From assembly GCA_904063045.1 (NCBI GenBank), contig CAJFCJ010000085.1, positions 1 through 47,885 of the forward strand: a DNA stretch of 47,885 nt, given 5' to 3'. Below, piece after piece: positions 19,651 to 31,622 of this stretch. Origin of the DNA: Dimorphilus gyrociliatus (taxonomy: Eukaryota > Annelida > Polychaeta > Dinophilidae). The position numbers and the translations under genes are program-made. The notes under the pieces are model-generated. The model was not told where the DNA came from. It worked only from the letters and a program-made list of their open reading frames with translations, and ran no database searches. Position 1 is the stretch's first letter. Each line of letters begins with the position of its first letter.

Positions 19651-20199
19651 TGGCTTGGAATTTCAGATATGTGGCATTGAAATTTCTGTCCAATATGTCG
19701 ACCTACCAATTCCATTAAATAGTTTCCAATTCTTATTTCAAAGGTTCCTAATCAATGGCTTATGTAATTTATTAAACAAACGCATAATATAGGTTATACA
19801 TAGGAGAAAAATGCCCAAGGGAACATTCTGGGCATTTCTACGATTTGGAGAATTTTCATTCCAACCTTTTTCAGTTGGTTTTGGACTATACAGACGGTTT
19901 TGAAGAATAGAAGCCTGATAACTGGTCCGTTGATGGTTAGGTTTAAACACACCAAAAAGTTGGCCATTTTCTCCAGGACTCATTTACAATACATTGTTAT
20001 GCTAACATTAACAATTCACATTACAAGTGTTCAATATACAAGTGTTTTTAATGTTTTTACTGTTGTTGATGTAGAAATACTTGTTGTGTTCATTCAGATG
20101 CTTGAATATCCAGAAAAGTCTTACAGATATAATTAAAAGACCCTTGTGCTTTGGTGGCTTGTTTAAATGTCCGCAAGATGATATTTACAATGCAGTGCA
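19651..20199. other. No confident gene
   Basis: An 81-codon minus-strand frame (19738-19983) has some non-random composition (SPKPTEKGWNENSPNRR) but no start context, splice partner or recognised motif. I do not call it. Confidence 0.3.
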
Positions 20200-20640
20200 T
20201 TCATGAATATTGTTTGATCTAATTAAATAAATTGATCCTGTTCTGGATGGAAACAATCGTCTTTTTTCAAGTCTTGATCCTCTAAAGAATCAAACAACTT
20301 ATCCATATCTTACATTCTTCTTTGATATCCACAAAATTGGCTAATTCTGCCCAATAATGGTCATAATATGGGAGAAAAATAGGACTATTTTTCAATGAAC
20401 ACAATTTTAATCCAATAAAAGAATTCATGTGGTTATATCAACACAATGATTTACAATTGAAAATCAGGGCTAACCCTAACCCTTACATGTGCAGTAATCA
20501 TCCTTTATTTAAATAATACATTAAAAAAGTCTTAATAACTGGATACCATTCAACATAAACATCTGATAGAGAACAATCTAATACACTTTGAATGTAGTCA
20601 ATGCATAAATGGACTTGACTTGGCGACTTGCCAAGACTGA
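20200..20640 (-). CDS. Possible exons of an unrecognised minus-strand gene
   Basis: Two neighbouring frames look coded. One (about 20490-20610) reads CIDYIQSVLDCSLSDVYVEW and on to a stop. The other (about 20225-20410) reads SPIFLPYYDHYWAELANFVD and, in the next frame, MDKLFDSLEDQDLKKDD to a stop. A gctaaccctaacccttac repeat at about 20469 separates them. It may be a small decayed gene. Family unknown. Confidence 0.25.
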
Positions 20641-20983
20641 TAATCAAAATATGACATCATATGTTTTGGGAATGGCTCCTATTCCAAGAATTGATGACTA
20701 TATTCCTAATTGTACTAGCAAAGGAATGGACAATTCAATAAGAGAGCAAATTCTGTGTTTGTCAACAATTCATACTGTAAAGAAAAAGTCCGTAAATAGA
20801 AACCTATATTGGAATTTAAATGATATTCCAATCCAATAATACAAACATAAGCAGAAGAACTATTCCAAATGTTTACAGTGTCCATATCGCCATTTATTTT
20901 CAAGACAGTTTGATAAAAATTCCTATTTTTAAAAAGTTTTTCTGAAAGATGAAATAAATTAATCCAAGTTGTAATAAAAAAAT

Positions 20984-23002
20984 ATGAGTAAGGGGTTATT
21001 GCATATTTGTGAAGGTCTTGTTAAATCATCCAATTCATTAAAAGAAGTCAATTTAGAATTTTGTCAATTAGATAAAGAACAAAGTCAGGCTTTTGGGAAT
21101 TTTTTAAAAAATTGTTGCTTTCTACAAAAAATCAATCTAAAATGGAATACAGAAATGGCAAATGGATTTTTCGATGTGTGCAATGGGCTTATTAAATCAT
21201 CAAATAGTTTAAAGTATGTCAATTTTGAAAACTGTGATTTAAATGAGGAACAAGGCAGAATGATTGGAGATCTTTTGCAAAATTGTACCAAAATAGAATC
21301 AATTAATCTAAATTCCAATAGTAGGCTGAAAAATGGGCTTTTTAGCATTTGTAATGGACTATTTCAATCAACAGCTACATTAAAATATGTCAATTTTGGA
21401 CAATGTCAAATAGATGAAGAACAGTGTAAAATTATGGGAGATCTCTTTCAAAATTGTACTAAACTAGCAGAAATCAATATAGATAGAAATCAATTAATGA
21501 AATATGGTTTATTTTACATTTCCAGGGGACTTTTAGCATCATCAAATACTTTAAAGAATATCACTTTTGAAAGATGTATCTTAAATGAAAAACAAAGCAG
21601 TTTAATAGGAAACCTGTTTAAAAATTGTTCAAATTTAGAAGTTGTTAATCTAGACTGGAATAAAGATATGGATAATGGACTGTTTGATATTTGTGAAGGG
21701 CTGATTCAATCATCAAATACTTTAAAAGATATCAGCTTCCAATGGTGTAAATTTAGACGAGAGCAGTGTAAAATGATAGCGAAACTTTTCAAAAATTGTT
21801 TTGCAATTGAAAATATATCTCTGTCACTCAGTGAATATGAGGAAAGTGAATTATTGGATATTTGTGATGGACTTAATCAATCATCAAATTCTTTAAAAAA
21901 CATTAATTTTCAAGCATGTCATTTCAATGAAGAACATTGTAAAATAATTGGAAACCTTTTTCAAAATTGTTCCAATATAGAAAGTGTAAATCTTGATATG
22001 AATAAACAAATGGATAGTGGACTACTTGATATTTGCCAAGGACTTCTTCAGTCATCAAATTCTCTGAAAGAGATCACTTTTAGAAGCTGTAGGTTAAATG
22101 AAGAACAATGTAGAATGATTGGGAACCTTTTTGAAAAGTGTTCCAATATAAAAATTGTGAATCTAGATTGGAATGAGAAAATGGGTAATGGGTTATTTGA
22201 TATTTGTCAAGGACTTGTCCAGTCATCAAATTCTTTAAAACAAGTTCACTTTCACAAATGTAAATTAGATAAGAAACAAATTCCAATGATAGGAAATCTA
22301 CTGAAACATTGTTCTAATATAGAAACAATCTGTCTAGACTGTGCTGATGGTATTGGAAATGCATTATCCAATATTTCGCAAGGATTTGCCCAATCATCAA
22401 ATTCTTTAAAGGTCATCAATATTCAAGAGAGCAAGTTAAATGAAGAACAGAGCAGAATGATAGGAAATGCCTTAAAATATTGTTTCAGTATTGAACAAAT
22501 TTCTCTATCAGTTACTGAACATATGGGAAGTGGATTTTTCATAATTTGCCAAGGACTCATTAAGTCATCAACAGTTTTGAAAAGTATCAATTTTACACGA
22601 TGTAATATAAATGAAGAACAAAGTAGACTGATAGGAAGTCTGTTGAAGAAATGTTGCAAAGTTGAAACACTTTGTCTTTTAGGTAATAAAAATATGGGAA
22701 ATGGATTTTTCAACATTTGTGATGGACTTAGCCAATCATCAAAGTGCTTGAAGAATATTAATTTTTCATTCTGTAATTTAAATGAAGAGCAAGGCAAAAT
22801 GATTGGTAATATCTTAAAAAAATGTTCAAAGATCAAAGAGATTTCTTTGTCAGGAAATAGAAATATAGCAGATGGATTTTTTGACATTTGTGAAGGACTC
22901 TTTCAGTCAGTAAGAACTTTACAATTTGTCAATTTTGAAATGTGTGGTTTAAGTAGAGAGCAAATGAAAGAAAGAGATAAACTATTTATTTCTAATAATT
23001 AA
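20984..23002 (+). CDS. Intronless protein of about 12 tandem 57-residue LRR-like repeats
   Basis: 672 residues made almost wholly of a 57-residue repeat: eleven full units and a final partial. Consensus pieces are NGLFDICEGLxQSSNSLK, then xxFxxCxLNEEQxxMIG, then NLFxNCSxIExxxLD. Each unit equals two leucine-rich repeats of 28-29 residues, the size of ribonuclease-inhibitor/NLR-type LRRs, so the chain should form a curved solenoid. No signal peptide, no membrane span, no NACHT or other domain, so it is probably a cytoplasmic binding scaffold. The DNA repeat unit is about 171 bases, so the gene grew by tandem duplication. The ATG at 20984 is the first in frame. An upstream exon cannot be excluded. 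Confidence 0.8.
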   Translation: MSKGLLHICEGLVKSSNSLKEVNLEFCQLDKEQSQAFGNFLKNCCFLQKINLKWNTEMANGFFDVCNGLIKSSNSLKYVNFENCDLNEEQGRMIGDLLQNCTKIESINLNSNSRLKNGLFSICNGLFQSTATLKYVNFGQCQIDEEQCKIMGDLFQNCTKLAEINIDRNQLMKYGLFYISRGLLASSNTLKNITFERCILNEKQSSLIGNLFKNCSNLEVVNLDWNKDMDNGLFDICEGLIQSSNTLKDISFQWCKFRREQCKMIAKLFKNCFAIENISLSLSEYEESELLDICDGLNQSSNSLKNINFQACHFNEEHCKIIGNLFQNCSNIESVNLDMNKQMDSGLLDICQGLLQSSNSLKEITFRSCRLNEEQCRMIGNLFEKCSNIKIVNLDWNEKMGNGLFDICQGLVQSSNSLKQVHFHKCKLDKKQIPMIGNLLKHCSNIETICLDCADGIGNALSNISQGFAQSSNSLKVINIQESKLNEEQSRMIGNALKYCFSIEQISLSVTEHMGSGFFIICQGLIKSSTVLKSINFTRCNINEEQSRLIGSLLKKCCKVETLCLLGNKNMGNGFFNICDGLSQSSKCLKNINFSFCNLNEEQGKMIGNILKKCSKIKEISLSGNRNIADGFFDICEGLFQSVRTLQFVNFEMCGLSREQMKERDKLFISNN

Positions 23003-23459
23003 AAAAGAAATATTTTTCTTGAAGACAATAAATCATTTTATCTACAAGGCCATTATGCATGGGAAGGAGTGGAGGGACCTTGAAAGCGCCCAAAACAGTT
23101 GTTTTCGTATCATTTACATATTCTTATTATTTCAATATTATTTCAATATATTTCATTAAACATAATTCATTAAAAATCCAATGATGGGAAGTTAGAAATT
23201 GTTACCATAAGTTAAATATTTTGCTTTTCTTTGCTGTCTACAGATTTTCTTCTCACTTAGTAATTTTGTATAGAGTTTTATCAGATCTGTTTAGTTCTTC
23301 CTGTATTGGTTATGGATGATTTGACAGAGGTTTCTTATTTTAGTTGTTCAAGCTGTTAAAATGGTTATCACTATGAATTTGGAATAGAGATGGCTAGTAT
23401 CTGAGGTATAGAAATTCTAGATTATCCACTTATAGTCAGTTCCCAAAAATTGATTTTAT
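23003..23459. other. No gene seen
   Basis: Convergent spacer between the repeat protein (plus) and the 3' end of receptor gene B (minus). No supported feature. Confidence 0.4.
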
Positions 23460-23992
23460 TTATAAAGAAAGGACAATTAAAGACAACAAAGAGAAACTTT
23501 GTTTCTTTTGTAAAAGCCTTTTTACAATTGAGCCAAATGAAAGAATATCTTCTTTCTCTTTTTCAATATTTGATCTTGCAAAATTCTCTATTTTCAATGC
23601 GTATAACGAGCGATAGCTCTGAAAAATTTAAATTTTAAATAATGTTGTAAGTATTGCCCAACATTTTTACATTGTAATATAAATCATCAAGTGTCAGCTG
23701 TTTGTCAGATGCAAATTTGTTACTATGGCAATAAGCAATTGCCCTTAGAATATCTTTTATGGCTTTAATGTATTTTTTTTCATCAAAGAATTTCTTTGAG
23801 AGGAAATTCTTTTCCAAATACTTTGAAGTATTGTCTTCCAACACCAAATATCCATTGGAGTATCTAAAAAATTTCATTGCTTAAAGAGCAAAGAGAAGAA
23901 AACTTTACAATCATATTTTCTCATGGAAAATAAACTGGTTGTACTAACATTTAATGAACATTTCATCAACTGCATCATGGAGTGTTTTCTGT
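23460..23992 (-). other. Gene B C-terminal kinase-like tail (three exons)
   Basis: Exons 23949-23992 (44 bases), 23671-23879 (209) and 23460-23618 (159). Reading: KTLHDAVDEMFIK, then RYSNGYLVLED (kinase beta 4-5 and hinge, the clearest match), IKDILRAIAYCHSNK (helix E), LTLDDLYYN where HRDLxxxN should be, LKIENFARSN where KxxDFGxAR should be, and KEDILSFGSIVKRLL (subdomain IX). The HRD catalytic Asp and the DFG Asp are not convincingly kept, there is no VAIK lysine or glycine loop, and the chain ends soon after helix F. Predicted pseudokinase-like cytoplasmic tail. Confidence 0.75.
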
Positions 23993-26900
23993 CTAAAAAC
24001 AGGAAAAACATTGACAAAAATTTTGTAAAAACTTTTAAAAACTCAACCTTTTACATTCTGCGTTTTTTCTCCTTTTATAGAGAATTTGTTGAATATCAGA
24101 AAGTGAATAGAACAATGGATTTAGCATGCTATTTATAGATATCAATATTGAAACAATAATGGAATAGACATCATTACTCATATGAATATCAACAACCAAT
24201 GAAATCAAACCTGTAAAATGCAATTAGTAAAGGCCTATATAAGTGTAATTAGTAACAACACCTAATATTGAAATTGGAAGCCAACAACCAATGTTTGTAA
24301 CAATAATAACAATGACAGTCCTAAATAGTTTCCTTCTAGATTTATCTTGTTTTTTTTCATTATTTTTCATTTTTGAAAAGGAAATTTTAGCGTGACAAAT
24401 AATATTTCCATATAATATGCAAATTAGAACACTAATTAGTAAGGTTGTTAAATTAAAGATTATAAAAGAATAAATCCAGCCATATTGTTTTTCACTTCTA
24501 ATATAAATATTAAAGCATATTGGTGATTTTCCATACACATTCTATGAGAATGGGAACGGAATTAGATCCATACTAATTATTATGAAAATCGGATGTTGAT
24601 GTTTACTGTATACAGCACAAGGGGTAATATTGATGTTAAAAGTACTTGAATGATTGTGAATAGAGCAAGATATCTTTTGTATTTTTTCAGTTGAGATAGT
24701 AAAAATGGAAAGGAAATTGCAATATATCTTTCTCCACTTATTAATAAAAGGCTTTCTGTTGAAAGTAATAAAGAAAAAGTCATAATTGTCCCTAAAAACT
24801 GACAGAATACACTCTGACGCCATTTTAAATCGTTTTCAATATAGTTATTATGATAGAAATTATCAACAATAGCAATTGATAGAATGTAGAATGATGTTAG
24901 AAAATCTGCTATATTTAACATTAACCTAAATAACCTTGACACTGAATGTGTAATTAGAGAAAGAAATATTGAAAGAAGATTAACAATGAAGCCAAGAACT
25001 CCAAAAATACAAAAAAAAAATTTTATTAATTTTGAACTCAACAAATCTGAACAAGTATTGAATAATGACACATTTGGAAGGCATTGAACTTTCCTACCAA
25101 AATATTTCCATACTAAACAACACAATCCATAACTTTTACTTATAATACTTTCAATATTTTCTATATATTTTACAATTCTATCATTTTCATCCAATGGAAA
25201 ATTTGTGTTATTTAAATATAGATTTTTCAATTTAGTAAAAAATTCAAATGATTTCAAACTAATTTCAAAAATATCACAATTCGCAATTTTTAAAATTTCT
25301 AACTTTTTAAAATATCTTAAATTTTCATCTAAATATTTTATTGGATTGTTTGAGATGTCAAGATATGTTAAGAGAGAACATTCCAAATTCCTTATTTCAC
25401 TTATATCCTTTAAAAGATTTTTGGAAATATCCAAATATTGTAGAATTTTTAATTTCAAACTCTTGTTTCTTGGCATTAGAGAATCAATTTCTAAATTATT
25501 TCCATGCAAATCTAATGCTATTAGATTTGGGAATATTGAACATGTTGAAAACAAATAGTATGGATTATTTTGAACAATCAGGTGCATCATGTGATCATTT
25601 ACTGTATCTGTTGAATTTATGTTTAATTTTCCAGAAATTGTAAGTTTTCTTATACTAGAATTTATAGTTATGATATTGAAATCTCCATCGTTTTTACATT
25701 TATATTCATAGTTTGTTAGTTTTTTACACAATCTATGATAAAATGGTTTAATATTGCAAAATAATTCATCACTTCCTTCATAGCAATCTATAATTCCATT
25801 GCAAACTTTTGCAAGTTCAATAGACTTTAATTGGTTTTTGCACTTGAAGTTATGTTTGAAATAGAATTCATCTTGAGAAGATTTGTAAGTTTGATGTTCT
25901 CCTTTTAATATTTGAGTACTACTCACCACAAAACTGTTCATCTTCATTGCTAAAACAATGGTTAATACCATCACAAATCAGTTCAATAGAAATGCAAAAT
26001 TTCTCCTGAATACAAAGAAATTGATTTGTAGAACATTTAACTTTATTACATGTGAAAAAATCATTAAAAGGATAATAAAATCTTGTAGTCATTATTCCAA
26101 GTGAATTGTAGCTTAATTGGCAATCTTCTGGCTGTCTTACAAAGGAAGTGTCATTCAGATCAAACTGAAATAATAAAAGACATTTTGTAATTTTTTTTTT
26201 AACAATAAACACAATAAACATACTTTTTTTGATAGCATTTCTGAACAAATAGTTAAATCTTCATCATAATATCCTGATGGACAATCTTTAAATAGATTAC
26301 ATTGTTTAGATACATGAATACATGAACTTAAACAATTGAATTGAAAATTTTTTCTACAATCTTTTAAATTAACAGAAAAAGAAAAAAATAGTTTTTTTCT
26401 TTAGAATATTAACTCATACCACCATTTTTAAAATAGATATCTATTGCTTCATCCTCATTACATATTTCATCACTGTGGTCAAAACAGTTTCTTTCATTAT
26501 CACATACTCTGGCAGTGCTAACACATTGACCATTATGACATATTCTGGTAAAAAAAATTTGGTTCTCTTGATATATTGGAATAAGAATATAACAATAGTT
26601 CTAATGACCTTTCAGTTAAATCTTGGCATTTATTACCCCTATCTGAAATATTTTGTATCTTTAGCTATTAACTACTGGTTGAATTAACATTTAGTACTCA
26701 CTGCAAAATGATTCATCAGTTTTATCAGGGCAATCATGGTTGAAATCACAAACTAATGTATAGCTTATCATTTTGCTATCTGTTGATGAACACTTGAACA
26801 TTTGGACATTTTCACAATTGAATTCATCTTCATTATCCAAACAATCAGCTTCACCATCACATAAGTAAGCAATATTAATAAAAACCCTACTCTTACTACA

Positions 26901-29697
26901 TAGGAATAGACTATGACCTAAATTGCTACTAGAATTGTGGGATATATCCAAATGGATTGATATCTCTTTCAAATTTGAATAAACACTTGATAATTTTACT
27001 AAAAGAGAAAAAAAACAAAAAAAGGGGAAAATATTCTTTAGAATTTTTAGAATTTGACAATTAATACTGTATTTCTTTTGGCAAATGTAATAGGATTTTC
27101 TAATTTTATTGCAATCTACTCTGCTGATTTCTGTAACTGGATTTTGAAAAAAGAAAAATTTTCCTTTAATGAAATTTTAAACAAAACAAACTTGAATTTT
27201 TATGAGAGACATACTAAAAAATAAACAAATATACAATAATCAATAAATAAAAATGGTAATTGATTAATTAATTAATTAAATATTCAAACTTTTGAAAATT
27301 CAATACATTTGAGTGTTTTAATTCTTTTATCAGGATTATGAAACATGGGAAAATTTCTTGGTCTAAAATACTGTAAATGGATTATGAAAAGATTATTTCA
27401 TTGTTTGTATATTTATGATTTACTATAGGAGCTTCAAATGGATTTTGTGGGTAGAATTCAAAAGGAACTTTTGAAGATGTCACCTCAATGTCTTCACCAT
27501 TCACTTGAACATTTTGTAATTCTGTTAGATGTTGCTTGTAAATAAAGAAATATTTTTGATTTATCATTGATTTTACCATCATATAGTGTAAATTTAAATT
27601 TTTGAAAATTGAATAATGTTATTGTTGCAGAATATCTAAAATAATTACTTAAAATCATTAGAGATTCATGAATATTTTGTGTTGAAATATCTGCTAAAGT
27701 AAGATTATTTCTTTGGCAGTAATCTTTCATTTGTGAAATTGATAGAAATCTTTTGGAAAAGTGAAATATATAACAAATATTATTGATTAAATGACTTCTT
27801 TCATCTTGACAAACTAAAACAAAGGTTTGAATATATAGAAATATTTTTGAATTCTTACCTTTTTTTTAACTCTTACTTTCAGTTGAATTCTTTTTTAAAC
27901 ATTTAATATAATAATTAATGTTTATATTTTCTCTAAAACAAACAAACTGGGTTTGTAAAATTTTTATTACAAAATATAAAATTATTTTTAGAAGAATACA
28001 CTATACATAAATGAATGACCTTGACCCTGGACATACCTGCCGTTTAATTGCATAAAAACAAAACAGTCATTTAGATATTTAGCATTTTGATCACAATATA
28101 AACTATTTATTGGACTTTGCCTTTTTTTCTTGACAATCTCTTTTATTCCTAAATATTTTAAATTCTTAAAACCAAAACTATTGCAAATAATTCTATGTTC
28201 TTGGTAATGAATTAATGTAAAATTTGTCCATTTTCCCTCAAAAATCATTTGTAAATATCCAATAAATAATTCGTAATTTGGAGATTTTTTCTTGTAAAAG
28301 ATTGCCTGATTATAATAATTATTATATAACCGGAAGTTGAAATCTATAGAATGAATAGAAAGTAATTTGAAAAAAGCATTCTTGAATTCCTTTTACCATT
28401 CCTTTGAAGATTTCTACCACAGTTAGGTTCAATTTCAAATAGTGATAAGTTTTGGTTGCTAGTGTAATCACAGTCTATAAATGTTGTTTTCTCAAATGAA
28501 CAATACATGAAAATCTTTAATTTCTGTATAAAATCAATGAAGGCCTATATATATGTATATATATGTAATTTATAATTTTACAGATGGTATATTTGATTTA
28601 ATTCTACAAAGAGAAGGATGACTATCTGCATTAAAATCATTGCAGATGTATTTACACAAGTTCTTTAGGCCTAATAAATTTTTGATAAAGATACGATGGA
28701 CACCAAATGATTTTGATAATACAACATATGAAGGTGAATTTTGTACTTTTGACCTTTAATTGACATTGAAAATTAGCATTAACTGTTTTTAAATATATAT
28801 TCAAGTTGATCATACCCAAGAGGATCATACTCATAATATGCAAATTGAACAAAGCCAGTTGTATTTAACCAATGAAATTTAATATCTGAAAAAATAGAAA
28901 ACTGGATTTTATTTTTAAAAGAAATAATAAGAAATTGGCAACCTTCCAATTGAGAAAATGTACATTTATAAATCATATTCATTTGAGATTTTTTTACAAA
29001 TGTTATTCCAATTTCATTATCAATATTATTCAATTTTACAAAATTTTGAATGAATTTCTTATTAATTTGAAAACTTTTAAAAAATTCTGCCTTTTTGCAT
29101 AAAGTCATTTCTTGTTTTGAATTATTTAAAATTGGATAGAAATTTTCATATTTTTTTAAATATAAATTGAAATTGTTGATACTGATTTTTAATGCAAAGA
29201 GATCTGAAATCAAATTTTTTGTAATAATACCAAAAATTTAATGAATTTGTTTTTGTTTTTACATCCACTAGTATGTTTGAAACATTTTAAACAAGTAGTT
29301 ATTTCATAAATATCCCTTTTTTGAAAGCTTTAAAAAAGAACAGAAAACATATAAAACACTTTTATGAAAGATAATTGGCTAACTCTGAGTAGTGTCCATT
29401 TTCATCATATTTTAAAAATAGTCCATAATAATGTCTTGATATTTTACATGCAAATGAAATGGAATGGATATTATCATATAATGCTTCTTTGCAAATGCTA
29501 TTTGTCAATTTTTTGTTAAATTTTTGAGGAATGATAATATTTGTTCTCTTTTTTGATTTTTGTAGTGCAATCAGTTTTCCAATAATATATGTATTTGTTT
29601 CACTATATGAATAAAATGTTAAATTATATGAAATTCTTCCCCATCCTTCTATTCTGTTAAAGAACATTAGAATAAAAAATTCATGTAACAGATGCAT
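23460..29697 (-). CDS. GRL101/RXFP-like receptor, gene B: SRCR-like, CTLD, 6 LDLa, LRR, 7TM, pseudokinase tail
   Basis: Paralogue of gene A with the same exon plan: 29384-29697, 29263-29327, 28943-29203, 28816-28885, 28582-28753, about 28397-28516, 28037-28343, about 27580-27809, about 27382-27546, about 26698-26999, about 26412-26545, about 26222-26362, about 25927-26166, 24607-25871, 24262-24541, 24048-24210, 23949-23992, 23671-23879 and 23460-23618. Signal peptide MHLLHEFFILMFF. SRCR-like CNSFGFKNL and YLNDC. Lectin-like CYIFHFSKRFLSISQM. LDLa repeats such as CDGEADCLDNEDEFNC and CDGINHCFSNEDEQFC. LRR LQYLDISKNLLKDIS. TM3 ends in GERY (DRY position) and TM7 has NPLFY. All readable frames are open, so it looks functional. 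One small exon near 27.87 kb is uncertain. Confidence 0.85.
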
Positions 29698-29788
29698 CTT
29701 TTAACATTTAAGTAAAATTAATTTTGGATTTTCTTATATAGCCTACTTATGTTTATAAGTTATGACATTTTGTCTATTCATGTCAATT

Positions 29789-29808
29789 AGAGAGAGAGAG
29801 AGAGAGAA
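29789..29808. repeat. GA microsatellite upstream of gene B
   Basis: agagagagagagagagagag about 95 bases upstream of the gene B ATG on the gene's 5' side. It could be a promoter-proximal GAGA tract; no direct evidence. Confidence 0.6.
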
Positions 29809-30204
29809 ATTGAGTAGTTTTCATTGATTGGACTTTATTTTGCTATTATTTTTATTAATTTATACTTTAATAATTTGCAATTATTCATTTGAAAAGTGAC
29901 AGTTCCGCAGTAATTTTATAATATACTTCCAAGATCTTTAGTATAATTTAATTTCTTTCAATATTTGAATCAACTCTTTTATTCTTTATTGAGGTGGAAT
30001 GAAAAATCTTAGATTTAAAATCTCAAAGAAAGATTATTGCTGACAAATTAAGGAGATATGATAAAAGAATACTGGATTATTCTCCTATCTGGATAAACAG
30101 TATTAGTAATAAATGCTCCCTCTAACCTTTTTCTAATGTTTAAAAAAAGGGTGATTAATCAATGTAACATTAAATTGAATACTTTCTTTTTTTGATATGT
30201 AAAG
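29809..30204. other. No gene seen
   Basis: AT-rich, presumably the upstream region of gene B. No clear TATA box of the cassette type. Confidence 0.35.
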
Positions 30205-30836
30205 TCAGAGATGTTCTTGTTCATTGATTTTTTTGATGTACACACGCATAGCCTGATTTTTTACATTTGGTGAGAGATTTGGAATTTTACTGGCAAAAAA
30301 TTTCCCGGAAGTAGTTTTGAAAACTCCCTTTCCAATCTTAAATGTTGACAGAATGTTTTGTTTGTTGGATTGATGATAAACTGGTAAAGGTAAATAATTG
30401 ATAAATGTTGCAAAGTACATGTCACTATAATTAAAGGTTAATCGTTTATTTGAGAGTATAGTTTTTGGTTGACTAGAGAATTCTTCTCTCTTGCATTGAA
30501 TATTGCCAATGGTAGAATTATTAACACCATTTTATGAGATAATATCACCTCACTTACAAATGCCCTATTCAAAATATCTTCTTTATTCAATTTATTACTA
30601 TTGTCTAAAATGATTTGCAGTTTTGCAGATTTCTTTCAACATAGCATCATAATCATTTGTGTTCCAAAAATCCACAAATTCTTCTCTCTCACTCCACATA
30701 CCTTTTCATAGATAATGTTCAAATCTCCCGCTCTTTTTAATCTTGACCTTTTGTGAATTGTCTTTATCATTTCATCTATGAACAATTTGTCTTATAACAT
30801 TGAATTTAACACTTTAATATTTTATACAAAATGCCT
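30205..30836 (-). pseudogene. Degenerate coding stretch below the 31 kb promoter remnant
   Basis: Broken minus-strand frames, for example FVDFWNTNDYDAMLKEIC and a 71-codon frame ending with GKFFASKIPNLSPNVK. They are separated by stops and frameshifts. They lie downstream of the leader remnant at 30960-31154, so they may be the body of a dead element. Family not recognised. Confidence 0.35.
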
Positions 30837-30959
30837 CTATTGGTTAATAATTGAGTTTGTTTTTGTATTGTTTGGAAAGTAAACAACTATATTAAAAGTA
30901 TTACAATTGACAAACTTTGACAAACAATCAAACAGTGTGTACTTTCCTGCTATGGGGTT

Positions 30960-31154
30960 GTAGGTAAGTACTGGTCCAAATAGAACCGAATTAGGAGTCA
31001 ACCACTTAGAAGAGATGTAGAATTGAATAAAGATGAATATAGAACCAATTTGTAAGAACAATATAGCTGTATTCTAAAGTAATACTAGACCTGTTCACTA
31101 AGAGGGTTGATTCAGGACTGAATGCCTGTTACTACCTACGCCCTGTCTTATATA
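30960..31154 (-). promoter_or_regulatory. Remnant of transposon promoter/leader cassette
   Basis: Minus-strand tatataag at 31147-31154 is followed by a leader with ggttctatttggaccagtac, which matches the leaders at 2100, 12880 and 15490. The start region is more divergent. Fourth copy in the window. Confidence 0.45.
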
Positions 31155-31388
31155 CAATTCCTTATCAGTTGTTTATGCCATTGGTGTCAACAACAAGGGT
31201 CTAACTCCAGATAAGGGTTGTTCACAACAAACAGGGTCAAGGGTTATCATATTATGCAATAGTGATGTAAACAACAACAACTTTGTGTAGGTAAACCTTT
31301 AAGGGTCAATTGTTACATCATATTTATGTAAATAAACACTTGGTGTTGTTGTCAACATGTTTGGTTATGTAATATCTTATCTTTTGCC

Positions 31389-31470
31389 TATAAAAGGGCT
31401 TGATTCTGGTAGTTCGGTACTGTCTACCCTAGAGGCAACATCTACTCTACTACTTCTAGCATCATGTGGT
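31389..31470 (+). promoter_or_regulatory. Plus-strand TATA promoter with mini first exon
   Basis: tataaaagg at 31389-31397. About 30 bases on is agttcggtactg, and at 31464 atgtg|gtaagtacc, a start codon immediately followed by an excellent splice donor. No downstream plus-strand exon can be found, since the region is occupied by a minus-strand gene. With 31147 (minus) it makes a back-to-back promoter pair about 240 bases apart. Confidence 0.35.
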
Positions 31471-31622
31471 AAGTACCATTAATATCATATCTATTATCTA
31501 TAGTTCATAAGTGTACACAGTGAAATAAAGTTTGTATTTTAAAAAGTGTTAAAAATTTTTGAAAAGTACTCAATCCACTTTCAACCCAAAATATCATTCT
31601 AAAAATTGTGAAAATGACTATA

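Noticed and set aside
22423-22887. Minus-strand 154-codon ORF
   Set aside because: Antisense shadow of the tandem 57-residue repeats; its own repetitiveness mirrors the plus-strand units.
25872-25926. A 25-base micro-intron between LDLa 5 and 6 in gene B
   Set aside because: An acceptor 33 bases further on (ttctcaag) gives a typical intron size and the same frame.
28750-28820. Frameshift in gene B near 28.79 kb
   Set aside because: The frame is restored by a normal 62-base intron (donor gtatgatc at 28815, acceptor aaag at 28754), which also matches the paralogues' protein sequence.
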